Shown here piece by piece: positions 1 through 7,378 of a stretch of DNA of 22,641 nucleotides. The DNA comes from a virus. The notes beneath the pieces were generated by a model. It had not been told where the DNA came from. It saw nothing but the letters and a program-made list of their open reading frames with translations, and ran no database searches. A program made the translations under genes and the position numbers. Numbering within the stretch: position 1 is the stretch's first letter; every line of letters begins with the position of its first letter. The stretch lies in the IMG/VR virus record IMGVR_UViG_3300020160_000788, positions 1 to 22,641 of that record, one strand, 5' to 3'.

Positions 1-192
1 AGCCTTGTATATATTAGTGCCGCCAAAGTTGAGAAATGCTCCAGGAGTGGTAGCACTAGGAATATCCGTAGGACCTGATATAATGTTGACATTGTGTCCT
101 TTCTTTCGTAACATAGCAGGAAGATGCGTCTTCCATTGAGCCGTGTAGCGTGTCTCTACAGGCTCAAGGTCTACCAAATAAACAGTTGCCAT
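1..192 (-). CDS. Partial conserved phage protein, possibly glycosyltransferase-like
   Basis: This open frame begins with ATG at 192 and runs off the left edge, giving the first 64 residues only. It starts with a beta-strand-like stretch (VYLVDLEP), followed by a helix and a second strand (HNVNIISGP), and then 'TTPGAFLNFGGTNIYKA'. The start pattern fits a Rossmann-type fold such as that of GT-B glycosyltransferases, and I associate similar N-termini with uncharacterised marine T4-like phage proteins. That is memory, not a search. The start overlaps the TAA of the upstream 72-aa gene (TAATG), so the two are translationally coupled. No catalytic motif is visible in the part present, so the enzyme class is a guess. 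Confidence 0.6.
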   Translation of the reverse strand, partial: MATVYLVDLEPVETRYTAQWKTHLPAMLRKKGHNVNIISGPTDIPSATTPGAFLNFGGTNIYKA

Positions 193-410
193 TACTGACG
201 ACCATTCCTATAGTTGCTATTGCCGCGTGGCTTATTGCCTTGATACTCTTTGCGTTCGTAGTTACGAGGACGCTTACTGTATTCGTAGTCTCTCCAAACT
301 TTAGATCCCTTATTATAAAGATCTGCCTCGTTAAACGGCGCCATATTCAACCTGCAAAAATTTAGCAGGGCCTCTAGATCGTCAAAAATCTGAACGACTT
401 CTCTTTTCAT
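192..410 (-). CDS. Small conserved phage protein with basic Arg/Asn/Tyr-rich tail (72 aa)
   Basis: This is a short protein in two parts. Residues 1-45 look folded and mixed helical (FDDLEALLNFCRLN, then FNEADLYN). Residues 45-72 are low-complexity, rich in Arg, Asn, Tyr and Gly, and strongly basic, which suggests nucleic-acid contact or disorder. An AGGAAA ribosome binding site lies about 8 bases before the ATG. The stop overlaps the next gene by one base (TAATG). I recognise the type as common in marine T4-like phages but know no function for it. Confidence 0.65.
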   Translation of the reverse strand: MKREVVQIFDDLEALLNFCRLNMAPFNEADLYNKGSKVWRDYEYSKRPRNYERKEYQGNKPRGNSNYRNGRQ

Positions 411-428
411 CTTAGTATTTCCTAAAGA

Positions 429-824
429 TTAATATTTAATAAATGAACCATTTTCTCCGTCTTCGGAGACCTCAATCCAAATCTCTCGACTTGGATACTT
501 TAGTGCAATGATGTTATACAAATCGTCTGACATCATTTCACAACTTTTATAATCAAGGCTTAGAACGGCACCTTGACCATTATACAACGACTCGAGCCAT
601 CGTTTGAACTGGATGAACTCGATGTCCCTATCATTGTGGAGCACACTGATCCACACCCTGAAATGAAAGATGTGACGGTGAGGATTAGCAAGGAACGATA
701 CATCGTACTCATCTCCTGTGGCTAAATTAGGATCTGTGGCCGCCGCTGGATAGCAGTGGATACCTTCTTTGCGTAAGGTAACCCAGATCATTTTGTTTGG
801 TCTGTGATCTTGTCTAATAATCAT
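429..824 (-). CDS. T-fold protein resembling QueD / 6-pyruvoyltetrahydropterin synthase (131 aa)
   Basis: The order of motifs follows the QueD/PTPS T-fold family. There is an early His-Cys (H23, C24), then a His-rich strand (HRHIFHF, residues 49-55) in the place of the zinc-binding LHGH strand, then a D/E-F-x-x-F-K segment (residues 66-74) matching VDFxxLK, then LDYK (90-93) at the place of the catalytic LDH, and a terminal strand ending in acidic VSEDGEN (119-125) where QueD has its substrate-binding Glu. The length, about 120-130 aa, fits. The catalytic His after Asp is replaced by Tyr and the zinc ligands are not perfect, so activity may differ. The gene overlaps the upstream 182-aa gene by 4 bases and sits two genes from a TGT/DpdA-like protein, which makes a 7-deazaguanine link attractive. 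The fold assignment is inferred from pattern only. Confidence 0.6.
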   Translation of the reverse strand: MIIRQDHRPNKMIWVTLRKEGIHCYPAAATDPNLATGDEYDVSFLANPHRHIFHFRVWISVLHNDRDIEFIQFKRWLESLYNGQGAVLSLDYKSCEMMSDDLYNIIALKYPSREIWIEVSEDGENGSFIKY

Positions 825-1369
825 TTTAAAATAATATCGTTTTTATATTGATTCCAGTCTGTAAACTTACTACGATCCTGAAGTGCGTGTAGACTGTGGG
901 ACCACACACCTGGATTAGTTGCTTTAAAATCTTTGTCATCTATTTTAAGCATTGTGTTATAGTTCCATAGTTTAATATATGGAATAGGAACACGGATTTG
1001 AGGGATAAAGTTGTTATAGTCGTTTAACCCGCCATCATTGAACTCTTCAACAGCACTTAGCGGAATATCTAAACTACATAGATAGTCACGATCTAAAAAA
1101 TACGTAATCATATCTTCCCAACTTTTCCAACCTACATAATCATTAAATGCAGGATTAAAACTATGATTGGCACCAAAGAAAATATGTTTAATATGTTTAC
1201 TAGTATCTGTATAAGAATTCTCATCATTTAACAAATGCTCAATAACTTGTTCGTTATGAACTCCTGTTACAAATAAAGTACGCATGCCAAACGCAGGAGT
1301 ATGCTCAACTTCATTACCGATGAAGAAGTTTACCGCTTCACTAACGCCGTCTGTGTAATCACGTTTCAT
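821..1369 (-). CDS. Conserved phage protein of unknown function (182 aa)
   Basis: A soluble, acidic-aromatic protein with no signal peptide or membrane segment. It has a strand-like FVTGVHN near residue 33, HIFFGANHSFNP around residues 62-73, and a C-terminal part rich in aromatic residues (LWNYNTMLKIDDKDF). There is no radical-SAM CxxxCxxC cluster, so it is not an intact QueE despite its setting. ATGA-type 4-base overlaps join it to the TGT-like gene upstream and to the T-fold gene downstream, so the three genes form one translational unit and probably act together. I do not recognise the family; a role in the same modification pathway is inference from position. Confidence 0.7.
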   Translation of the reverse strand: MKRDYTDGVSEAVNFFIGNEVEHTPAFGMRTLFVTGVHNEQVIEHLLNDENSYTDTSKHIKHIFFGANHSFNPAFNDYVGWKSWEDMITYFLDRDYLCSLDIPLSAVEEFNDGGLNDYNNFIPQIRVPIPYIKLWNYNTMLKIDDKDFKATNPGVWSHSLHALQDRSKFTDWNQYKNDIILK

Positions 1370-2898
1370 TCAAATAAACTCGGGTTAAGTACAATTTCTT
1401 TAGGTTCAACTTTGATTTTCTTTTCTGGTTCTAAGTTAGCTTCGATCTCAAAGTGTATGTCCGCATGTGTTTGTGCGTTTACTGTCTTTTTACCTGTTGC
1501 ACCTCTAGTACCAATAATACTCATCCAGTATCTACTGTATTCTTCTACAACAGCATCAGCAATACCTCTATCACTAGTTGAAAATATTGCTTCTACTATG
1601 TCCTTATAATACACTCTATCGAAGCGTTCGTCAACTAACATGGACGGCAATTTGCCCAAATCATATTGTCGATTGGCTTCTTGTACCGCATTAAGATGCA
1701 TCCAAACATTATGTCCCATCATTAGAGCATAACTAAAACTATCCCAACTAGTACGACCCTCTTTACCATTCTTATTTAGGTCGCCTGGCGCATAGATACA
1801 AATATCTTTCATCTGCATTTGATCAATGATTGGACTTGACTCAAAACGTTCAAATATTTTATCTTGTAATACTGCATCTTTGAACAGTCTAGTATCTGTA
1901 GAATACTTTTTATCGTCGGCACTTGCTTGCATACGATAAACCCATTTGGTACGATCTTCAGTTTCTGTGTTAATATAAATCTGTCCATTAGCAGTTGCTA
2001 AGAAGGGACTTGCACAGTCAAAGCTAATAGTAAACTGACTATTATGGTGTTTACGTACAGCACGTTGGATGTCAGTTAACAGCACAGCCCATTCTAACTT
2101 GCTAGTTCCTAAAAAGTGCATCCAATCTTGTTGTCCTTTTTCTAATAGGCCATCAAACCGCAATGCTACTAGACGTTTAAGTACAAGATGAATATCACAC
2201 ATATTCTGTCCACCCATACCCCAACCGTTAAATGCACGGTCGCCATATATCTTTGGATCTGAATATTTCTTCATGTGCTGATACCAACCTTCAGCATCAG
2301 CATGATTTTCACCTTGAAGAACATTTAAGAATTTACAGTTTCCATTCCGATTGTTAATAAAGTATTCATTATTAATAAATGTACCTTGTACTGCTTCGTT
2401 GTATGTACTAATACCAGTTGCCGCCCGTCCGGCAGGACTACGAGCTACCCACGCTGGAATATCAAGACCCATACCATAGTCCATTAGACTATCCATCCAA
2501 GTAAGGACTTGTTTACGCTTTAATGCGGCTTTTGGACAGTTAGGATCCTTCCAGTCAGCAGGCCAAACACCTTTACCAATCTGGAATCCGCCTGAGTCGC
2601 CTAATACCCACGAAGTATTTCGATCTCGATTGCGGAACATGTCTTCGGTTTCGTCTGGCTTGTTAAGATCTAAGTTAGCATGACCTGCTGAATACAGGCA
2701 ATGATCAAAGTAAAATTGACCCTTGTCTGGATTAAGATAGTTAAGACTTTCTACACCATTACTAAGACTAGATGGAATACGTGCAGGATCTACATAATTA
2801 CCATAACGTTGTTTGCCTATAAATGTACTATAGAATCCCGACGTTGCTGGCAAGAAATAAGCGTAATCACTTTGTGTTGCTGTTAGATTTTTATTCAT
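1366..2898 (-). CDS. TGT/DpdA-like guanine transglycosylase (candidate DNA 7-deazaguanine insertase)
   Basis: TRNA-guanine transglycosylases swap a guanine base for a 7-deazaguanine. Their landmarks appear here in order: D101 followed by SGGFQ (102-106), an Asp (D146) in a 'GLDIP' strand, the LQG segment with Q195, the GMGG turn (227-230), and FDC (D294), which matches the nucleophilic Asp of the DCVxPTR strand. GHNVWMHL (H396) matches the last helix His of TGT. The CxCxxC zinc cysteines of bacterial TGT are missing; only single Cys residues (C295, C367) occur nearby. At 510 aa it is longer than bacterial TGT (about 375). Loss of the tRNA-enzyme zinc site together with retention of the base-exchange site is what I would expect from a DpdA-type DNA enzyme. 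It overlaps its neighbours on both sides by 4 bases. A tRNA substrate cannot be excluded. Confidence 0.75.
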   Translation of the reverse strand: MNKNLTATQSDYAYFLPATSGFYSTFIGKQRYGNYVDPARIPSSLSNGVESLNYLNPDKGQFYFDHCLYSAGHANLDLNKPDETEDMFRNRDRNTSWVLGDSGGFQIGKGVWPADWKDPNCPKAALKRKQVLTWMDSLMDYGMGLDIPAWVARSPAGRAATGISTYNEAVQGTFINNEYFINNRNGNCKFLNVLQGENHADAEGWYQHMKKYSDPKIYGDRAFNGWGMGGQNMCDIHLVLKRLVALRFDGLLEKGQQDWMHFLGTSKLEWAVLLTDIQRAVRKHHNSQFTISFDCASPFLATANGQIYINTETEDRTKWVYRMQASADDKKYSTDTRLFKDAVLQDKIFERFESSPIIDQMQMKDICIYAPGDLNKNGKEGRTSWDSFSYALMMGHNVWMHLNAVQEANRQYDLGKLPSMLVDERFDRVYYKDIVEAIFSTSDRGIADAVVEEYSRYWMSIIGTRGATGKKTVNAQTHADIHFEIEANLEPEKKIKVEPKEIVLNPSLFE

Positions 2899-3245
2899 AT
2901 TAAGTGTTGTGCTAATACCATACAGCTAATCCATACCCATATAGTGTTAAATCCTACGAGAGTTGGTAATAGTTTCTTTTCGCTAGCCCATATAAGTGTT
3001 AGGCTTGTTGCTAGAGTAAAGAAATATAACCACCAAATTTGTATTCCAAATATCAAGCCAGGAATAATGATACAGGCCTTCGCCGCCCAACTAGCAAACT
3101 CTACAGTATTGTAGTCAGTCCAGTATTCCTTTGTAAACCACATGCCATAACATTCTTTTATTTTAGTAAATCCTATGTGACGATAAACTGCGCCACACAG
3201 GACTAAGAATGCTAAACATCCAGATAATATCTGTACACTATTCAT
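2895..3245 (-). CDS. Small multi-pass membrane protein (116 aa)
   Basis: Hydrophobic stretches at about residues 4-22, 55-78, 78-88 and 95-113 suggest three or four membrane segments. A soluble loop rich in Trp and Tyr (MWFTKEYWTDYN) lies between the first and second. There is no cleavable signal peptide or catalytic motif. The start codon overlaps the stop of the clamp gene (TAATG) and the end overlaps the TGT-like start by 4 bases, so it is expressed from the clamp promoter. Function unknown; it could be an inner-membrane protein of the infected cell. Confidence 0.7.
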   Translation of the reverse strand: MNSVQILSGCLAFLVLCGAVYRHIGFTKIKECYGMWFTKEYWTDYNTVEFASWAAKACIIIPGLIFGIQIWWLYFFTLATSLTLIWASEKKLLPTLVGFNTIWVWISCMVLAQHLI

Positions 3246-3979
3246 TATTTAGATTGTGCTGGCAAAATGTAGTTATATTCTGTAACACCAGAGTCAACGG
3301 TAATCTGCATAGCGCCTGCATCGCTGATCTTCATAGTAACATTACCAGAAAGATTTAAGATGCTAATAACTTGTTGTACAGGCCATGCCCATGTGTGCTT
3401 TAACTTACCAGTAACATTTGCTTGGAATACAAAGCTACCTGCGTGAGTACTTGCATCACCAAAGAAGAATACTAAGTTTCCATCTTCTGTGCGAACTTGA
3501 AAAACTGTTTCTTCTGTATGTACCGCAGATTGCAACTTCAAACGTTGAATAGCAGTAACACTTGGTTCAAAACTTACGTCCCAACTAGCACCTTTAAATT
3601 TAACAGTCTTTAACTTTTCGTTAATGATGTCAGCATTCATAAAGCGATAGTCGTTTTGGAAATCGCCTGCTTGATTTTCAAAGTGTAACCCTACAGGAAT
3701 TTCTTCACCATTGCGTTGTGCTTTAGTAACGTCAATTTTTGCATTTTCTTTGTACTCTGGATTCTTCAAGTGAAGATTTAACTTATCTAAGTTAGGCATA
3801 CCAAAGGTGCCTTCAAATACATCAACTGCTTTATGAGCACTAGCAGTTACAATAACTGAACGGTCTTCAGCCATTGATTCGATTGTTGTCGTAGTTTTAT
3901 CGCCTGTGACTTTTACCAGTGGTAAAAAGCCTAGTGAATGTGTATGTGCTACGATGTCTGTTAAAATGTCCTTAATCAT
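3245..3979 (-). CDS. 45: DNA polymerase sliding clamp, T4 gp45 type
   Basis: The protein is 244 aa, near T4 gp45 (228 aa), and made almost wholly of alternating strands and short helices without catalytic motifs, as expected for a ring-forming processivity factor. Recognisable parts include FEGTFGMPNLDKLNLHL (55-71), NDYRFMN, and the end, ISDAGAMQITVDSG then YNYILPA, which I know from marine T4-like clamps. In T4 this protein tethers gp43 to DNA and also activates late transcription together with gp33 and gp55. It lies directly downstream of the polymerase gene but has its own strong promoter and an AAGGAG site 6 bases before ATG. The clamp-loader genes 44/62 and regA, which sit between 43 and 45 in T4, are absent here. 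Confidence 0.82.
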   Translation of the reverse strand: MIKDILTDIVAHTHSLGFLPLVKVTGDKTTTTIESMAEDRSVIVTASAHKAVDVFEGTFGMPNLDKLNLHLKNPEYKENAKIDVTKAQRNGEEIPVGLHFENQAGDFQNDYRFMNADIINEKLKTVKFKGASWDVSFEPSVTAIQRLKLQSAVHTEETVFQVRTEDGNLVFFFGDASTHAGSFVFQANVTGKLKHTWAWPVQQVISILNLSGNVTMKISDAGAMQITVDSGVTEYNYILPAQSK

Positions 3980-3997
3980 ATGATTCTCCTTATGTGT

Positions 3998-4026
3998 ATT
4001 GTATAGTGATTAATATGTTTTGTCAA
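3998..4026 (-). promoter_or_regulatory. Sigma70-type promoter for the clamp operon
   Basis: Reading the minus strand, TTGACA (4026-4021) is separated by exactly 17 bases from TACAAT (4003-3998). An AAGGAG ribosome binding site follows at 3991-3986 and the clamp ATG at 3979. It lies in the 51-base gap between polymerase and clamp, so clamp, membrane protein and TGT-like genes can be made by host RNA polymerase independently of gene 43. Confidence 0.85.
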
Positions 4027-4030
4027 CCTT

Positions 4031-6700
4031 TTAAAACTCAAAGAGTTGATTAAAAGTGTTCTTTTCTTCTGTACTCTTAATGTCCCAACCCAAAACACCA
4101 ATAAGGTTTTCTAGTTTGTTATCAATAATAGTCTGTTCCATTTCTGCGTCGTCAAATGGCAATTCCATAAACCATTTGGGCAACCGTAGTTCGTCTACTG
4201 GATAGGCGACTGATGTAAAGCCAATTGGGTTTGGCTTTAGTTTACAGACAATGACTTTCTGTCCGTCTGTAATTTGCATAGAATACTTGTCACCGTTCAT
4301 GCGGCGTAGAGTATTCCAGTTGATGCTTGCACGGACATGTCCGGGCATATTAGCTTTACCTGCTTTGGCTTCTTTGGCCTGATACTCAGTAATGTTGTTA
4401 GCACGTTTGGGACTACCTTTTTCCCAACCAGGTCTAGCTTTAAACTCACTGCGGAATCTAGTAATATGAGCTAGTACTGCTTCTTCAGACCCAACAGTTA
4501 ATACACGTTCTAAGATGTCACTTAAGAAGTTCTGAATAAATTCAGGAGTGTCACTGCGTTTCAGATCTAAACCCATAGCTTTGATCTTGCCAGGCTTGCC
4601 ATCTACGTCACTACGCTTGCCTTCTTTATCAAAGTAAAGAACTGCATAACGCTTCTTAGTAATGAACAAGCCTTTAATGGCAACAATCTCACGACCTGCT
4701 TTAATAACTTCACCTCGACTATTAGGACAATGAAACGCATCAAGCATGAAACTTGGAAATGTTTTATTAACTTCATCACCGACTTGGTCGTATAAAGCAA
4801 TAACATTTTCTTTAGTCCATGGAATATGCCCAGCATCAATGTCTTTCTTTAATGTGGTGTATCCGGAAAAATAGCAGGAGTCTGTATCACCGTAGATAAT
4901 AGCTTTGCCACGATAGTCAAAATCACCTGTAATAATTTCGTTTACTTTACCAGCCATATGTTTAACAATCTGTCGTCCTGTTAAGGTAGTTGACTGCCCA
5001 ATTCGCTTGTCAAAGAATCTGCAACCAGCGTTAAGGATAGCACCATATAGACTATTTAGGTTAATCTTCTTAACTAGCTGTCTTTTATCCCAATATTCTT
5101 CTTCAACTTTGTTTTCTGCTTTGATGCAGTCTTTTAGTTTGGCCTGCATCTCTTTACGTTCAGCATACCAACGCTTTAATAAGCCAGGAATGATACCTTC
5201 CTTCTCGTAGGTAAAGATTGTACCATTAGCACTAATCATCCAAGGTTGGTTGCTGTCAAAGATTAACTTGTAGACTTCTGCCGCAGAGTGTTCAGTACTA
5301 TTGCCATCTTCCCAGTCAACAGTAATAGTTTTATCAATACGCTGTTCCATCACATACTGATATTCTAAACTTCCAAACATACCTTCCCAGCTTGCGGCAA
5401 ACGACTTCTTCTTAAGTGTCATTTGTTCGTGGATAAAGTTATCTGTTTCAGTCTGACGTAACTGTCCGACAATAGTTTCTGGACCCATATTCAATGCACG
5501 AATCGCAGATGGGTACAGTGAGTTAATGTCTAGTGAACCAATCCATTCGTGAATACCTTCTTTAGGGTATGCAACATAAGCACCTGCCGCACTGTTGTCT
5601 GCATCTTCATCACGCTTTTGTCTATTAGGGACTTGGAATCCTCTGCGATGACATTCGTTAATAATTGCCTGCTCAGTTACAGCAACAGCACCCATTGTAG
5701 TCTGTAGTAGTACAGTACATTCGTGTGCTAGTGTGTTAGCAAGGTCAATAAACTTTAGCTTGTCATCTAGTTTGTTTAACAACAAGGTGTCTTGTCTGTT
5801 ATAGATAATAAACTTGTGAAAGTCATTGTTGTATAACTGATCAAGTGTGCCTTCGTAGACAGTTTTGTTTTCGCCTACTTCCATTTCGCCAATAGCATCT
5901 AGTCGATACGTGTGACGTTCTTCGTATGTGTACTTACGATATAGTTCAAGACTGTCTAAGTGTACACGACCGTGAAAGTCATAGGTAACAGCCTGTTTTC
6001 CATATTTTTCATATTCACGCTTCTTGGGCAATTGTCCCCATAGACAGAAACGTTTAGTATCTTCTTTACTTAACACACGAGTAACACGATTAACAGTATA
6101 GGGTACGTCATAGCCTTCACTGTTCCAACCAGATATAATATCAGCATCTTGGATTAGATCCAAGAACGTTTCCAACATGTCACCTTCGTTGTCAAACAAG
6201 TGAGTATCTGGAATATCGGAAACTAGTTTAACAGCATCTTCCATCTTCATGCCTTTAGGAGGCATTGCCAATGTAATAAGTTTCTTCATCCACTTTAGGT
6301 AAACAGTGATGGCAGTGATTGGCATGAAAGCATCTTCTGGAGTGCTATAGCCACGTTCTGGATCAAAGTCTACCTCGATGTCGAAGAAGCAGATGTTTAG
6401 TTTAGGTGCGTCTTGATTTAAATAGTTTTCAGATAAGTGTACAAAGATCGGATTGATATCGCTTTCGTACAGTTCTTTATTTGAAGCAATAGAAACTTCT
6501 TTACGGAAGTCTTTAGTGTTCTTGCATACTACCTTAGCGAGTGGCTCACCGTAAATACTTGTGAACTTGCCACGCTGATCTGGATAGTAAAATGTGTAGC
6601 GTACAGGATGTTCTTTATAGACCCGTTCGCCTTTATCGTTTCTTTCGACAACTTTAATAGTGTCGTTCTCTCTGTCAAAGAGAGCATCTACATAGCTCAT
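4031..6700 (-). CDS. 43: Family B DNA polymerase, T4 gp43 type
   Basis: This is the replicative polymerase with 3'-5' proofreading, 889 aa from the chosen start (T4 gp43 is 898). The exonuclease motifs are FFDIEVD (Exo I, residues 105-111), ISGWNSEGYDVPY (Exo II, about 189-201) and YNRQD (Exo III, about 300-304). The polymerase motifs are SLDINSLYPS (motif A, D391), KKINLNSLYG (motif B, 544-553) and YGDTDS (motif C, 603-608, with D605 and D607). All catalytic residues are present. I chose the ATG at 6700 because AAGGAG (6710-6705) sits 4 bases upstream and translation there gives MSYVDALFDR. An in-frame TTG at 6730 would extend it by 10 residues, but across the ribosome binding site and repeat. 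Its leader carries a paired repeat that could be a translational operator, as T4 gp43 represses its own mRNA. Confidence 0.97.
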   Translation of the reverse strand: MSYVDALFDRENDTIKVVERNDKGERVYKEHPVRYTFYYPDQRGKFTSIYGEPLAKVVCKNTKDFRKEVSIASNKELYESDINPIFVHLSENYLNQDAPKLNICFFDIEVDFDPERGYSTPEDAFMPITAITVYLKWMKKLITLAMPPKGMKMEDAVKLVSDIPDTHLFDNEGDMLETFLDLIQDADIISGWNSEGYDVPYTVNRVTRVLSKEDTKRFCLWGQLPKKREYEKYGKQAVTYDFHGRVHLDSLELYRKYTYEERHTYRLDAIGEMEVGENKTVYEGTLDQLYNNDFHKFIIYNRQDTLLLNKLDDKLKFIDLANTLAHECTVLLQTTMGAVAVTEQAIINECHRRGFQVPNRQKRDEDADNSAAGAYVAYPKEGIHEWIGSLDINSLYPSAIRALNMGPETIVGQLRQTETDNFIHEQMTLKKKSFAASWEGMFGSLEYQYVMEQRIDKTITVDWEDGNSTEHSAAEVYKLIFDSNQPWMISANGTIFTYEKEGIIPGLLKRWYAERKEMQAKLKDCIKAENKVEEEYWDKRQLVKKINLNSLYGAILNAGCRFFDKRIGQSTTLTGRQIVKHMAGKVNEIITGDFDYRGKAIIYGDTDSCYFSGYTTLKKDIDAGHIPWTKENVIALYDQVGDEVNKTFPSFMLDAFHCPNSRGEVIKAGREIVAIKGLFITKKRYAVLYFDKEGKRSDVDGKPGKIKAMGLDLKRSDTPEFIQNFLSDILERVLTVGSEEAVLAHITRFRSEFKARPGWEKGSPKRANNITEYQAKEAKAGKANMPGHVRASINWNTLRRMNGDKYSMQITDGQKVIVCKLKPNPIGFTSVAYPVDELRLPKWFMELPFDDAEMEQTIIDNKLENLIGVLGWDIKSTEEKNTFNQLFEF

Positions 6701-6712
6701 ATTTCTCCTTAT

Positions 6713-6757
6713 GTCATTTAGGGCTGACAAATACCAACGTAGTCATTTATGGCTGAC
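6713..6757 (-). repeat. Tandem imperfect-palindrome repeat in the polymerase leader
   Basis: Two 16-base copies, GTCAGCC(A/C)TAAATGAC, lie at 6757-6742 and 6728-6713 on the minus strand, differing at one base, with a 29-base period. Each copy has inverted ends, GTCA and TGAC. The second copy ends two bases before the AAGGAG ribosome binding site of gene 43. Placement and symmetry suggest a binding site for a regulator on DNA or mRNA. T4 gp43 is known to bind a hairpin at its own ribosome binding site, which makes autoregulation the first idea to test. Confidence 0.6.
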
Positions 6758-6769
6758 TAAACCTTTCTA

Positions 6770-7063
6770 TTAATTACTTAGCATCCTTACTAACCCGATT
6801 GTATCAATAGTGGTCAGCAAGATATAGTTAGCCAGCATGCCAAAGCTCTTACGAGTCCAGCTAGCCCATGCATACATAGCACAGCCACTAATCCAGATAG
6901 GATATAATACAAGAAGAGGAGGGGTAGGTACGGTTGCTGCCATGGTGATTGAGCAACCAATACTAATAGCCCAAGCGAGCAACTCAACGCAAAAACGTAG
7001 AGGATGACTATGCCAGTCATCTCTAATCCATTGTATAGTTGGCCCAAATATTGTAGCAATCAT
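6770..7063 (-). CDS. Small membrane protein conserved in marine T4-like phages (97 aa)
   Basis: Hydrophobic segments at roughly residues 24-45, 49-68 and 77-95 suggest three membrane spans. A short polar N-terminus (WIRDDWHSHP) precedes the first and a basic WTRKS loop lies before the last. The ATG at 7063 overlaps the stop of the DsbA-like gene by 4 bases. An overlapping alternative frame starting with TTG at 7059 is also hydrophobic, but it has a weaker start and ends early, so I take this one. I recall similar proteins near replication genes of cyanophages. Function unknown. Confidence 0.72.
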   Translation of the reverse strand: MIATIFGPTIQWIRDDWHSHPLRFCVELLAWAISIGCSITMAATVPTPPLLVLYPIWISGCAMYAWASWTRKSFGMLANYILLTTIDTIGLVRMLSN

Positions 7064-7320
7064 TTATCCTTGCCTACAGTCACAATCAGTGTTTCAAGAT
7101 CGTCGAAGTCGCTGAATACGTCATTCCAGTTACCTTTGTGGGCAATGCTAATAGCTTTATTGATTAGTGAGGGTTTGATTTCTAACTCTTCGGCAACTGC
7201 TTTAACAGTTTCTTTGAGTCCTTCTGACAAGCTGTCCAGTTCATATTTGATCTGTACGCCTTCGTTGATGAGTCTTTCTAGTTTGGCCTTTTCTTCTGGC
7301 CCATAGGTACGTGCGCCCAT
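7060..7320 (-). CDS. DsbA-like double-strand DNA-binding protein (86 aa)
   Basis: A small charged helical protein. It has an N-terminal YGPEEKAKLERLINEGVQI helix, a second helix ending in VKAVAEELEIKPSLINKAISIAHKG (residues 40-64) that looks like a compact DNA-binding bundle, and an acidic tail. Length and layout match T4 DsbA (89 aa), which binds DNA and influences late transcription; the family name comes from this resemblance, not a search. AAGGAG lies 5 bases before ATG, downstream of a perfect host-type promoter, so it should be strongly expressed early. It overlaps the membrane-protein gene by 4 bases. Confidence 0.65.
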   Translation of the reverse strand: MGARTYGPEEKAKLERLINEGVQIKYELDSLSEGLKETVKAVAEELEIKPSLINKAISIAHKGNWNDVFSDFDDLETLIVTVGKDK

Positions 7321-7342
7321 AACTTCTCCTTAGTAATGCCTT

Positions 7343-7372
7343 ATTATATAGCCTTGTGTTGACAATGTCAAC
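7343..7372 (-). promoter_or_regulatory. Perfect consensus promoter with operator-like palindrome
   Basis: On the minus strand TTGACA (7371-7366), 17 bases and TATAAT (7348-7343) match the sigma70 consensus exactly. The -35 box is embedded in a perfect 15-base palindrome, GTTGACA-T-TGTCAAC (7372-7358). It drives the DsbA-like gene and probably genes downstream. A palindrome covering the -35 box is a typical repressor or activator site, so this promoter may be switched off at a later phase. Confidence 0.85.
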
Positions 7373-7378
7373 TATATT

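Noticed and set aside
429-1369. QueE (radical SAM) assignment for the neighbours of the TGT-like gene
   Set aside because: No CxxxCxxC cluster in either protein; only the T-fold resemblance of the 131-aa protein can be supported.
6701-6730. TTG start adding 10 residues to DNA polymerase
   Set aside because: It would place codons across the AAGGAG site and the palindromic repeat; ATG 6700 has correct spacing and gives the N-terminus usual for the family.
6814-7059. Alternative 81-aa hydrophobic frame
   Set aside because: It begins with TTG inside the 97-aa gene and ends early; the 97-aa frame has ATG, a 4-base coupled start and a recognisable conserved pattern.
7060-7320. Late co-activator gp33 as identity of the 86-aa protein
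   Set aside because: Size and position would allow it, but the helical layout and the VAEELEIKPSLINKAI segment fit DsbA better; neither is proven.
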